Shown here one piece after another: positions 1-12,100 of a DNA stretch of 64,000 nt. This DNA is from Siphonodentalium dalli. Lineage: Eukaryota; Mollusca; Scaphopoda; Gadilida; Siphonodentaliidae. The stretch covers positions 41,429,835 through 41,493,834 of the forward strand of contig CP136066.1 of the NCBI GenBank assembly GCA_032622095.1, written 5' to 3'. The translations under genes and the position numbers were made by a program. The stretch's first letter is position 1. The number at the start of each line of letters is the position of its first letter. The notes beneath the pieces were generated by a model. That model saw only the letters and a program-made list of their open reading frames with translations. It ran no database searches and was not told the DNA's origin.

Positions 1-275
1 GTGTTGTTGATGTATATATTGATTGACTATTTGACCATGCGTTTGGAGGATAGGTATACAGGGGATGACCTTGTGGCCATTGGTGAGATGAATGGGTATA
101 CAATGAGTGACTATATGGTTATGGGTCATGTTTTGGAGTATACCCGGTGTGCCTGCACTGTGACGCGTGGCTGTATGGTCATCCGTGGTCATGGGTCAGG
201 TGTACATGTATTCAGTGGGTCACTATATTGTAATGGCTGTGGTGTTTATGTATATATGTAATGACTGTGTGATAA
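1..275. repeat. Degenerate minisatellite, left arm
   Basis: Irregular units of about 40-50 bp built on GGTCATGGGT, GTATAC and GTGACTATATGG. ORFs here are by-products of the repeat. Sequence of the opposite orientation continues at 363-960, with a perfect inverted repeat between the two. Confidence 0.7.
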
Positions 276-362
276 TGGGTGGCTATCGCTTTCCACGATA
301 TGACATGACCTCTCTGTTGATTAACATATCATTGAGTTATTGTGGAAAGCGATAGCCACCCA
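276..362. repeat. Inverted repeat, 21-bp perfect arms
   Basis: TGGGTGGCTATCGCTTTCCAC at 276-296, split as TGGGTGGCTATCG and CTTTCCAC, is inverted at 341-362 with a 44-bp AT-rich spacer. It is the centre of the larger inverted minisatellite. Confidence 0.85.
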
Positions 363-960
363 ATGTACACATGTACAACCCACCCATTACTCCAGTCACT
401 CCATATGAACATAAACACCACCACACAAATGACAACATAGTCACCCACTTTATACACGTACATGTACTAGTACACCTGATCATACAGCCATACTTGGTTA
501 TACCCGTACATACCACAAATGACGATACAGCCACGAGTCACCATGCTTGAACACCAGGTATACACCTACACCGACACATATAGTCACTGTATGTATACAT
601 ATTCACTACATTCACGATCATACAGTCACTCATTGTATACATATTCACCTCACCATGGACCATACAGCCACTACGTGTATACCTATTCGCCATACCCATG
701 ACCATAGAGTCAATCCAGGTATACATATACACACCACCAATGGCGTGCCCTTCCAGATATACCAATATCCGCACATACGACCACTCATAAGTTCCATACT
801 TGCCATACTCATACACGCCATCCATGATAATAAATCTACTCCCCATACACCACCAATGATAACACATCCACAACATATATAAATATACGTCCCACCGTTA
901 CCAACAGGGCACTCCATATATACCCACACATCATTCATGACCATACAATAACTCCCTGTA
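363..960. repeat. Degenerate minisatellite, right arm (inverted)
   Basis: Units built on CATACAGTCACTCATTGTAT, ATACATATTCAC and ACCATACAGCCAC. These are reverse complements of the motifs at 1-275. No coding sense. Confidence 0.7.
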
Positions 961-1911
961 TTATCTACTACCTATTATCCTCATCTATTATCATAGAGTA
1001 ACTCCCTTGCTGCCATCTTGGCTTCCACCCTGCATCCAGTTGATAAATTTTTATTATAATGGGTCAGAATACCCACATATCATGGTTCATCTCAGTTCCG
1101 TCTCAAAGTTCTGCCCATTTCCTTTCAATAATATGGCCAGAATCACAAAAGAGGTTCTCCGCAAAATTCCATACTGCAACTTTAAAATGAATTTGTCATG
1201 CCCATACGGAACTGGGACAAACATAATAGAACGTAGTTGTCAGTTAATTACATTGTAACTAACACATACAATAACCAAGTGAGTCACAATTTGCCACCTT
1301 TTTCGGATAACGCAGAGAATAATGTTCGGGATACGTTAACTTTTAACTTTTAACAAATTTGGTTGCCATTTTGGAAGCCATCTTGAGCAATTTAGTATAT
1401 AAAAAACTGTAGTGTGACACATTTAAGATAGACCAAAACAATAAACACCTTTCAATCCAAAGATAGTTACATGTTACTTGAACAAATGGTCCAACCCTGA
1501 AAAGTTAATTTTTGCCGATATTTATGTCAAGTTTGTGAGAGAAAAATCCAATATTTCTGGTGATGTCAGTGGTGACAATAGTAACAAGAAATTCAATTAA
1601 TTGAGGAAAAACACCCACTGTCCCGAGTGGTATTGATAAGCTATTGGAGGGTCTTCCACTTCGCATGCAAAATAGCAAAATATTATTAATTGATGACTGA
1701 TGTACATGTACAGTACACACATAGTAATAACAATTAACGTTATGATTTGAAACTAACCATGATAGGATATTGACAGTAAGGTGGTATTAACTACTACGAG
1801 TGGTATTAGTAATAATAGTACCATTCTAGCATAATATATGTGTACATGATGTATGGGAAATATTAAAGGACAAAACAATAGTTACAATACAATTATAATT
1901 TTTTTTTTAAT
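961..1911. other. Gene-free stretch
   Basis: No convincing exon. It contains a GCCATTTTGGAAGCCATCTTG-type motif, split here as GCCATTTTGGAAGCC and ATCTTG, near 1369. This recurs around 6880 and 7250, so at least part is a dispersed repeat. Short ORFs at 1007-1258 and 1505-1720 show no family features. Confidence 0.4.
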
Positions 1912-2420
1912 TAATCGCAAGAAGAGCTAATTGTGCTTAAGCACAATAAGGGAATCTCTATTGTGCTTAAGCGCAATAAGGATATATTTAACTGTGCTTA
2001 AGCGCAATAATGGAATTTACAAATTGCGCTTATATAATAAAACCCAATAAGGAATCTCTTAATAAGGAATATATTATATATAGTACATAAACTCCCTATA
2101 ATTCAGGTGGTGTAGTCCATCTCCATGGTACAATGGGTGGAACAAATATAGGATTATTCTACTATTTGCACAAGGGTGATCTAATGAGAGATATTAATTG
2201 CGCTTAAGTGCAATATTGATGTAATTTCGCTTACGTGTAATAAGGAATGTCTTATTACAAGTAAGCGCAATAAGAATATTCCTTATTGCACAGGAATATC
2301 ACATTGTGCTTAAGCGCAATAAGGTATCTCTAACTGCGCTTAAGCACAATAACTGAAGGAATATTCTTATTGGGCTTGAGCTCAATTAGAGATTCCTTAA
2401 GTTATTGCAGTTAATCGAAA
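1912..2420. repeat. Short-motif repeat field, TTAAGCGCAATAAGG
   Basis: At least twelve variants of (C/T)TTAAGCGCAATAAGGAAT in both orientations, irregularly spaced every 25-60 bp. Because TTAAGCGCAATAAG and its complement alternate, the region can form many small hairpins. Confidence 0.75.
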
Positions 2421-2844
2421 TTGTCTATTAAATGTCAAGTTGGTTTCCCATAGAGATCATCAACGATGTCTATACGCAAGGGACCTACGCCAGTCTTCTC
2501 TGTTGGGATTCCAATTGTTGGCTTATTAAATATGCACATATGCTTAAGATACAGTCGTGCGCGAAGCGTGCTCCCGTAGGTCGGGTTTTGTATCCCAGTG
2601 AATTAAAATATCATTGAAATAATCGGTCCCCCCCCCATCCAATAAACATCCATATATTGAATATACATGTTTTTGGAGCAGAATTAGATAGTCCATATTG
2701 GACGCCATCATGGAATTTAATTTTTTTATTTAATTTTCACACATAGTTATTAGTTATGTGGATGGCGTTCTCATTAAACATCACACCCGTATATTGATTA
2801 TGTGAATAGAGTTATCATTAAACCTCACATCCTTATATTGGTTA

Positions 2845-2973
2845 CAGTAATGCCCAAAGTAATTGACCACTTAACCAGAGCAGAATTATTGGTAATTTTT
2901 CAGGATTTAAAATCCTGAAAAATTACCCAAAATTCTGCTGTGGTTAAGTGGTCAATTACTTTGGACATTACTG
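2845..2973. mobile_element. Palindromic Tc1/mariner-like MITE, 129 bp
   Basis: Arms CAGTAATGCCCAAAGTAATT and AATTACTTTGGACATTACTG, almost fully palindromic through the centre, flanked by TA on both sides. The TA target site and CAGT ends are typical of Tc1/mariner-derived foldback elements. A half copy lies at 4196-4257 and a related element at 13679-13886. Confidence 0.75.
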
Positions 2974-2975
2974 TA

Positions 2976-5300
2976 TGTGGATGGAGTTATCATTACACCT
3001 CACATCCTTATATTGGTTAGGTTATGTAGATGTGAGTTATCATTAAACCATACATCAGTGTGTTGGGGATTTTGGACCTTGACTTGGGACCTTAACGCAA
3101 CAAATGCGAGTACACCTTATACACAAGTTTCTTGGATAAGATGAGTTTGAAGCCTGCTTACATTTCGAAATGTTGTCAGTTTTGTATCGTCTGCAGCAGA
3201 ACTCGGCATGTTGAAGCAAAAGTTACAAGAGATAAAATATGTACGTAACGAGACTATAATACAAATGAAAAAATAAATTGAGGGAGGAGTGGGCGATACA
3301 GGGAACTAAGGGTTGAACCGATATAAATTTGTAGAGCGATAACGACCAATGTTGACATATCATGCATCTCAACTCTACTGTTGCAACAAGGCTACAAAAT
3401 GGGGGGGGGGGGTGGTTGTAATAATCTTCGTTATCTCTATATAGTGCCAGAATAGTCATTTATTGACTTCTATAGTGGTACAATGCAAATTGAAATCAAA
3501 TGATAAAAATATGTATGTAACACAACTACGGTATACCGATGAAAATAATTTAGGCCGGGTTTAGAAGTTGGGTTGGTTAAATAGACTCGGAGAAAAAGGG
3601 GAACGATGAACTGACATAAATTAGTAGATATTATAATATGAAACTGTTTATGGCGGTGTTATCCAAACGTGTGCTTTGATAATGGTTATAATTTTATTTT
3701 GCGATCAAACGTCAGTGCAGCTCAGCAGAAACGCATAGGCACTATTTCAATTCAGCAGAAACGCATGAGTCCTACGATAATAGTACACCCACTGAACGCG
3801 CTTCGCGCGTTGGTCAGTGGGTGAAAAAATTGTAAGACTCTTAAAGAAGGGTGTTAACGCAATTGAAGAATACCACATTAATGATTTAACTTGGAAACTA
3901 TTTTTTTTTAAGATTATGATTGGCTAAACAAATTTAGTCAATGCAAGATAAGAAGACAGAAGGGTCACATTCATTTAACATGGACTAGCCTACAGTATAG
4001 CATTTCACACATAAACCCAGTTACTCTGTAGGGGTCCAGGCCATCACAGAACTAACTATTAGTTCCCAGAAGGGTACATGTATTTATGATTAAATGACAT
4101 GTAAGAACCATTAGACAAGTACATGTAAAGTGAGCAAAACAAGATATATTGTTTAAACCAATAAATAAAACTCATACTAGTACACATGCAAGGGTATCCT
4201 GAAAAATTACCCATAATTCTGCTGTGGTTAAGTGGTCAATTACTTTGGACATTACTGTATGTGGACGGAGTTATCATTACACCTCAACAAATGCGAGTAC
4301 ACCTTATACACAAGTTTCTTGGATAAGATGAGTTTGAAGCCTGCTTACATTTCGAAATGTTGTCAGTTTTGTATCGTCTGCAGCAGAACTCGGCATGTTG
4401 AAGCAAAAGTTACAAGAGATAAAATATGTACGTAACGAGACTATAATACAAATGAAAAAATAAATTGAGGGAGGAGTGGGCGATACAGGGAACTAAGGGT
4501 TGAACCGATATAAATTTGTAGAGCGATAACGACCAATGTTGACATATCATGCATCTCAACTCTACTGTTGCAACAAGGCTATAAAATGGGGGGGGGTGGT
4601 TGTAATAATCTTCGTTATCTCTATATAGTGCCAGAATAGTCATTTATGGACTTCTATAGTGGTACAATGCAAATTGGAATCAAATGATAAAAATATGTAT
4701 GTAACACAACTACGGTATACCGATGAAAATAATTTAGGCCGGGTTTAGATGTTGGGTTGGTTAAATAGACTCGGAGAAAAAGGGGAACGATGAACTGACA
4801 TAAATTAGTAGAGCGATAGCGATCAATGTTGCCATGTGATGCATCGCGACTGTACTGTAGCGGCAATGATATAAAATTGTGGGGGGGGGGTCTGAAATTA
4901 TCTCTTACTCTATAGATGGCACCAGGATTAAATAGAAAGGAATAGCAATTGATATACGTATACCGTATACTATAGTATTAGTAATACCATAGACATATAA
5001 GTAAAATTATCACGTGATAAAATATTACGTAACTTGACTATAGCGATGAAAAAAAAAAAAAATTGGATCGGGATTAGAGGTTCGGTTGGTTATATGTGGA
5101 TAATTGGATATGGAATTCATACCGATGAGACGATAAAAATTAGTGGAGCGATAAAGACCAATGTTGACACTTAGTCAGGCTACATGGGGGTTGATACGAT
5201 AGACCGAAATAAATTTGTCGGGTGATAATGACCAATGTTGACGTATAAAGTAACGCGACTACTGTCGCACAATTATCAGGTAAAACCTGTCAAATATGGA
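2976..5300. repeat. Duplicated and internally tandem repeat block
   Basis: The segment 2915-3002 plus 3097-3625 recurs at 4196-4810 with the intervening ~95 bp missing, so the two encode the same 77/78-residue spurious ORF on the minus strand. Within each copy, degenerate units of about 300 bp share GTAGAGCGATAACGACCAAT and poly-G tracts near 3400, 4590 and 4880. No coding potential recognised. Confidence 0.75.
3633..3828. repeat. 195-bp dispersed repeat, copy 1
   Basis: Begins ATAATATGAAACTGTTTATG and ends with the palindrome CACCCACTGAACGCG, loop, CGCGTTGGTCAGTGGGTG. Nearly identical to 6560-6757, so this is a recent duplication or a mobile unit. Confidence 0.8.
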
Positions 5301-5344
5301 CTCTGTTGGCCAATATGGAACAGCTCAGAAAACATTCGCAGGGC

Positions 5345-5885
5345 CCTAGAATTTATTATTTAACATGGGATCTGCCATTAAAATTGATTTATGTCGATAA
5401 AATTCTTATTTTTCAAAATTTTAAGCTGAGACTTGGTGTGTCTGTGTGGAATACTTATATATTCCTAAAATAACAGGGTACAGCACGTAATTATTTTTTA
5501 GATGGAAGAAATTAATTTTTTTCCATGATAAATTTTAACATGGGATTTGCTATTCAAATCGATTTATGTCGATAAAACTCTTATTTTTCAAAATTTTAAG
5601 CTGAGACTTGGTGTGTCAGCGTGGAATACCTATATATTCCTAAAATGACAGGGTACAGCACGTAATTATTTTTTAGAGGTAAGAAATTATTTTTTTTCAA
5701 TGATAAATTTTAACACGGGATTTTCCCATTCAAATCGATTTATGTCGATAAAACTGTTATTTTTCAAAATTTTAAGCTGAGACTGAGGTATGTCTGCGTG
5801 GAATACTTATATATTCCTAAAATGACAGGGTCCAGCACGTAATTATCTTTTAGATGGAAGAAATTGATTTGTTTCCATGATAAAA
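5345..5885. repeat. Three tandem copies of a ~180-bp unit
   Basis: Each unit contains ATCGATTTATGTCGATAAAA, TTTTAAGCTGAGACTTGGTG and CAGGGTACAGCACGTAATTA. Copies begin near 5360, 5540 and 5715 and differ by scattered substitutions. Confidence 0.85.
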
Positions 5886-7560
5886 ATCGAGCGTGTACTG
5901 TGCCGCAGGCAGTGTGCGCTCAAAATGTAAACAACTTTCTCAAGTGTCGTTTTGGTCAACATATCGCTTTCTTGACGGGGAGATCTGATCCGAATAATAG
6001 CTAAGATGTATTTAGATAGAATTGTTGAAAGAATTTGACCGATTATTGTGCATTTTGACTCGAGAATCGAGTGGAGAAAACGTTTAGTCAAACACGCGAA
6101 TTCTGCCAATTGCAGTTGCAGACGAGCGCTGTCAGAATCAGATAATACAGATTGACAACAAATGCAGGCCTGAAACTCACCTTTTTGGGAGGTAATCCCA
6201 CTTATTAGATATCAAAACAATCCTTCCTAAGCACATTCCACAAATTGCTAATATCTTAGGACACAGTAACAGTCAAAATGAATGAATTTAAATCACGATT
6301 CCGAGACGAAGCGAGACATGTACTGTGTACGATTTTTGACTCATTTTGAGTCGCCTTGTTTTCGATGACGTCATTTGCGTTGTTCCACAACCTTAACCCT
6401 TTCCAATTCCAGCGGCATTTCTATTGGTTGAAATTAACAATTTCTCAAGTTCTAGCTCAACCTGAATCTAGTTACCCAATTGGTAGAATTACTTTAGCAG
6501 TACAATTTAGTTTTATCAATTATAACTATAATTTTATTGACGATATGAGCTCAACATCATAATATGAAACTGTTTATGGCGGTGTTATCCAAACGTGTGC
6601 TTTGATAATGGTTATAATTTTATTTTGCGATCAAACGTCAGTGCAGCTCAGCAGAAACGCATAGGCACTATTTCAATTCAGCAGAAACGCATGAGTCCTA
6701 CGATAATAGTACACCCACTGAACGCGCTTCGCGCGTTGGTCAGTGGGTGAAAAAATTATCCATGGTGCATCAGACATGTTAGTATGCGATGTACAGAAAA
6801 CAGATTAGCCAATTGTGTACATCAACCACAACTTTTAAGCGATTGCAGGACACCCTGGGGCAATATTTACCATTTTCCATATTTTGGCGGCCATTTTCGC
6901 AGCCATTTTGAGCCAAGGTAAGATTTATGGTTCCAGAGATTTGGAATATTCATAGGTAATGATATGCCTCACTTACATTACAATGTTCCTTTTCATTTGT
7001 TGTTGAAATATGACTAGAATCCCAATTGTGATTTTTTGTAAAATTTTGTACTGCGTTCTGTAAAATCGAATTTTTGAGGGATCGGAAGGGGTTCGGACCC
7101 CGATAATTGCATATTTAATTGCTCAAATGATCATTTAATATACAAAACACAAAATAAAGTTGCATTACTCAACCAGTTCCAAACAGCATGAATTGATCTA
7201 GAAGATATTTGTGAAAAAATGTCATATTTTCAACTTCCGGTGGCCATTTGGCGGCCATCTTGGATGGTGATTTTCAATTTTGGCCCAAAAAAGTGTCATG
7301 TCTTAGCTTCACGAAAATATATACATTTATATACATTTTACAAGATTTTCCCGCTATAATTTTCATAAAACTTGCTCACTTATAGTTCTAGAAAATGGAT
7401 CGGGTTGTGGGGGGGGGGGTACAAGTCTCGTTATTATCAGAAAACGACATGAATATATATTTCGTAAGTTGATCGTATCGATTTAGGGATGTATTGGTTG
7501 TAATAGTGCAACGTTCCAGGGGTTTGCGCACATACACACACGTTGGACGAATGCAATCAT
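5886..7560. other. Gene-free stretch with scattered repeats
   Basis: The minus ORF 5843-6109 and plus ORF 6356-6562 show no domain features and no splice context. I checked this stretch for the missing cyclase catalytic exons (D-x-x-x-F-T-x-L and similar patterns on the minus strand) and saw none. A TTAACCCTTTCC at 6390 resembles one end of a piggyBac-like element. Confidence 0.4.
6560..6757. repeat. 195-bp dispersed repeat, copy 2
   Basis: Second copy of 3633-3828, same orientation, with the same terminal CACCCACTG/CAGTGGGTG palindrome. Confidence 0.8.
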
Positions 7561-7564
7561 GTAA

Positions 7565-8025
7565 ATAAAAGTGATCTTTTACGTTTTGAGGTGTGACCCG
7601 ATGACACCCTTCTTGACTTAAAACCCCAGGAAAAGTTGCTTCTTAAGTTGTGTTTTTATAATTAGTATATATCAAAGTACTTTGAGACCAAAAATTATGG
7701 ATGTACGCGAAAGTGTAAACAAAAGTGAAAAATCACGTTTTGGGGTTCAGCATGGGACCCCCTTTCTTATCTGAAAACCCCAGGAAAAACCCTTTCTTAA
7801 GTTGTGTTTTCTTAATCAGTACAGTTAGGAGTATCGTCAAACCAAAATTCATCGATGTACGCAGAAGTGTAAATAGAAGTGATTTTTGGCACTTTTTGGG
7901 GTTCAGCGGCCCCTAAACCCCAGGAATGCGCCACTTAAGAAATCGGTTTTTCAGAATGTTCCATTATTGGTACCAACTTTAGGGGGTCAAACCTTTTGTA
8001 CGCAAAAGTGTAAATAGAACATATG
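7565..8025. repeat. Three to four tandem units of ~150 bp
   Basis: Units share CGCAAAAGTGTAAATAGAAG-like, TTTTGGGGTTCAGC and AACCCCAGGAAAAAC blocks, starting near 7565, 7700, 7850 and 7985. Directly left of the exon-12 donor array. Confidence 0.75.
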
Positions 8026-8039
8026 CGGGCTCCCTAACT

Positions 8040-8830
8040 ATTATACTTATGGCACTAGCATTGGGATGTTGGATTCATTACTGTATATTATAGTTACAGC
8101 GATAGCATTGGGATGTCACTGCATTATTAAATATTATGCTTACAGTGGTTGAATAGTATACTTACAGTGGTAGCATTGGGATGTCGGATTCATTGTTGAA
8201 TATTATACTTATCGTGCTATCATTGGAATGTCGGCTGCATTATTGAATATTATACTTAAAGTGCTAGCACTCGAATGTCGGCTTCATTACTGGATATTAT
8301 ACTTACGGTGCTAGCCCTATGATGTCGGGTCATTTTTGAATATTATATTTACGGTGCTAGCATTGGGATGTTAGCTGCATTATTGAGTATTATACTTACG
8401 GTGCTAGTGTTGGGATGTCGGCTGCATTATTGAGTATTATACTTACGACGCTAGCATTGGGATTTCAGCTGCATTATTGAGTATTATACTTACGGTGCTA
8501 GCATTGGGATGTCAGCTGCATTATTGAGTATTATACTTACGGTGCTAGTGTTGGGATGTCGTCTGCATTATTGAGTTTTATACTTACGGTGCTAGCATTG
8601 GGTTGTCGGCTGCATTATTGAATATTATACTTACGGTGCTAGTGTTGGGATGTCGGTGCATTATTGAATATTATACTTACGTGCTAGTGTTGGGACGTCG
8701 GCTTCATTATTGAATATTATACTTAGGGTGCTAGTGTTGGGATGTCGGTGCATTATTGAATATTATACTTACGGTGCTAGTATTGGGATATCGGCTGCAT
8801 TATTGAATATTATACTATGTTATACTAGCC
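8040..8830 (-). repeat. Minisatellite of about 17 units copying the exon-12 5' splice junction
   Basis: The unit is about 46 bp. On the minus strand each copy carries AATGCTAGCACC|GTAAGTATA followed by ATATTCAATAATGCAGCCGA. The functional junction at 9020 reads AATGCTACCACC|GTAAGTATA followed by CTATTCAATAATGAAGCCGA. So every unit contains the last exon bases, the donor and the first intron bases. Some units keep a perfect GTAAGT; others are damaged (near 8717 and 8812). The array sits 190 bp inside the intron downstream of the exon. Confidence 0.9.
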
Positions 8831-9019
8831 GCACTTTGTACTCAGTATATGATACTCAAACGTACAATTGAACAGTACTCACACACGACGAACGGTGTTT
8901 AAGTTACCTTGTATTGTCACTTATGTATACGTTAATATAGTATACACTAGGAATCTTATAGCCAGATTCTCTCTCTCAAGCACTGGGATATCGGCTTCAT
9001 TATTGAATAGTATACTTAC

Positions 9020-9160
9020 GGTGGTAGCATTCGATTGAGCAGATTATCAGTCTTTCTCTTCTCATCTGTAAGTTCCATTGTCCTCTGTGCCACGATATCT
9101 TCAAGGTTACAGGCGTACTTCTCTAACTTCTGCACCATTATATCCATTATACCTCCCTTT
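9020..9160 (-). CDS. Receptor GC exon 12: dimerisation coiled coil
   Basis: This 141-nt exon starts after CTTCTGTCAG and ends at ATGCTACCACC|GTAAGT. It encodes [38 protein letters not shown] and NLLNRMLPP. This is the signalling-helix dimerisation segment that directly precedes the cyclase catalytic domain in every membrane guanylate cyclase. It ends in phase 2 within the second Pro codon. The next exon, expected to begin the S-V-A stretch and the catalytic core, was not found between 1 and 9000. The exon is flanked on both sides by minisatellites built from its own splice junctions (8.04-8.83 and 9.2-9.42 kb). Confidence 0.95.
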
Positions 9161-12100
9161 CTGACAGAAGGAGCGTAAAGATAATATGGAATTAGTTCAT
9201 TATATCCATTATAACTCTCCGCCTGACAGAAGCAGAGTACATATAACACCCAATAAGTTCATTATATCATGATTCCCCCCTGTCTGACAGAAGCAGATTA
9301 AAGATATCAACGACTAAGGTAGTTATATCCATGATTCCTCCTTGTATGACAATCAGATTAAAGATAAGATCGAATAAGTTCATTGTATCCCTGATACCTC
9401 CCTGTCTGACAGAAGTTGAATGCAGATAACAACAAATAAGTTAGTTTTCGCCTTACTATACTATCAGCGAAACCTGGCACCCCTTCAAAATCTCATCTAC
9501 ATAATTTATAAGGCGTCATATAAAATGTAATGGCGGTTTCGCTGTGGTCATGGGATCTTGACCACGAGAACAAATAAGCAAAACTCCACCGTGCATTGCT
9601 TCTATTTACATACTTCGTGAGAATGACGGATAAAAGTGGCAGGCAATGTTGTATGGTTGTAACAGTGTTTGCGTTTTGACGGGGCCTACAGACCCATGCA
9701 CCGTACGTGGAAAATGCGGGGCCTTTTTTATCAGCCCATAAATCCCATGGCCCCAGTATGGAGGCAAGCCGACTAACGATATATTAAAGTTGAATCAGCA
9801 ACATTTAAACAAAAATAAGTTCCACTCAACAAACTTCTTTGTATTCTTTAATAATTTTATAATTTCACCTATAGAGAGCCCCAGACAAACATGAGCAGAC
9901 GACACTCTTCAATATGCGTCTATATATGTGTGGGGCTCCATGCAGGGTAATGGATGTTTTTTATTTTATGTCCTAAAAATTGTCAGAAACATTTATTTAA
10001 AAAAAAATGATAAACAATTGTTAGGCCAATGCATTCTCTTATATATGCGAGGCGACCTATGGTCGACTGGCATATATAAGAGAATGCATTGGCACGGGGT
10101 AAACAAAATCCCGACCAACGACTGGATTTGATGCGGCGGGTCATGTCATTATTGAATCATTCATGCATATGTTAAGTTGTTCAATGTTCAACAAGTTGTT
10201 GAAATGGGTTTCAGTTAAATTTTAATATCAGTTTAAACTTTATGAGATTGTGTTTATTATTTTTTAATATTCTATGAAAAAAGTTATTGTTAATGCATAA
10301 TACAAAAACACAATACAGAGACATTACAAAAAAGATCCCATTGGTTACTGACTACTTTCAGAGTAACAGTAAGTTTGCTTTCAGTTTTTATTACATATCT
10401 ACAACATTTATATAGCTTTTCAGGTCCCATGCTATTTACAATCCGCGAATACGGGGGCCTGTTTCATGAAGCAAGGTCATAAGATTATCTTAAGATGGAC
10501 TTAATCTAAGATCTAAGGTGGATCTTATGGTGTAACTTTTCCGTTTCAAGAACGCGTTTCACAAACAAGATTAAGACCTACTTAAGTAGTAAGTTAAGTT
10601 CCCGCTCATTTAGACTGGTTATCGACAATATTCTACAGTCCGGAACGAAAAAATGTGGGCTTGTGCAATCTTTATGTACGACATTGCGAGGTTATCGAGA
10701 AAGAGCCGAGTTGACATTATTGTGTGACAGGGATGCTGGATAGCGGCTGGGGTGGGGTGGGCGAATCAGCGCATGTATCTTAGTGTCTATAGTCAATGCA
10801 TGGCCTTATATTCGCATATGGATCTTAGACTTGTATGAGTTCCACGATGTGAATTCGAACATGAGTACATCGCAGGCTCTTAAAATGACGAACTTTGCGT
10901 TTACTGACGAGTGGCGGTGCCAGAAATAAGACAATATAATTATATGGATCGATGCATGACTGCGACCATGCATTCACGCCGAGTTAATCAACTGAGAGCA
11001 ATGATCAGGCGGCGATTTTTTTTGCGAGCCGACATAACTCGTATAGTATCGACCACCGCTCTCTACGTGTAGCAATAATCAAAATAAATCGGCGATGTCA
11101 TCAGGACACACATAGGTCATTTTTCGATTCAAAGGGAAATGAAAAATATTTGTTAGAGTAACTTTTTTTTATTATTTTTATGCAAATGTTTTATGCGGTT
11201 GTCATACCATGGATATATATATATATATATATAAATCTACGTTTTCGTTAGCACACTCGTATTAAGGGGTGTCATCGTTACGGGTGTGTATATTATATAT
11301 ACAGTATGCTGTACAACGGTCATCCCACCCCTGCAAAAATTTGGACAGCCTTGAAAATCACGACATATGGGCGTGGGCATAAACTCAATAAAAATAATAT
11401 TCTCTATAGAAAATTGTCACTATTTCTAAAACATATTTTGATAAAGAGCGTTTGTGTTACCTTTCCTATATGACATAACTGCTTTGTAAACAGCCGAGGA
11501 AATTTGGAAAGAGGAAAGAATCAATACATTAATTGATCTCAGTTTACCCCATCTCCCACACACACATGGAATAACATAGAGTAGATTGTGAGCTTTGAGC
11601 TAGGCCATAATTCTTATCAAAAGTTTAATTCGCGGGTAATACAATTTTATAATATATATTATCTATAGGTCACATACACAGCTGATAATTGACTATATCC
11701 TACATTCGACGAGGCTCGGGGTGGCTAGTTGGTCTCCGTGTGGGGGGGGGGGTACATCGTGCAATTTCCAACTGCACCCGCCCCTTAATTGAACCGGGCC
11801 AAACTTCCATGTTCGCGAAATGCCATGTCCACCCCACCCATTGGACTTAAACTTTCCAATTGGTGTCTCAAATATCCCAACAGTTCGAAATTTCTAACCT
11901 GACGCCCCTAAAATTGGTGATTTTCCAACTGGTTGCCATTTCGGTTGCTGCTGTTTGTCTAAAACAACACATTCCTTTACTAGTTAGAAATTCAAACAAT
12001 TGAAACCTATATATAGTGTACGATTAATGTTCTTGTCAGGCATGAAATTTCCAATTGCTAAACATTTTGACCAAAGTGTGTGTGTGTGGTTTGGGGGGGG

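Noticed and set aside
1-944. Several 60-112-codon ORFs in the first kilobase
   Set aside because: They lie in degenerate tandem repeats with biased composition and occur on both strands.
5843-6109. Minus ORF of 88 codons considered as part of the missing cyclase domain
   Set aside because: No cyclase motifs, no suitable acceptor in the needed phase, and part of it lies in a tandem repeat.
8040-8830. CRISPR array (regular repeats of about 46 bp)
   Set aside because: The repeats are contiguous without unique spacers, match an adjacent eukaryotic splice junction, and the context is an intron.
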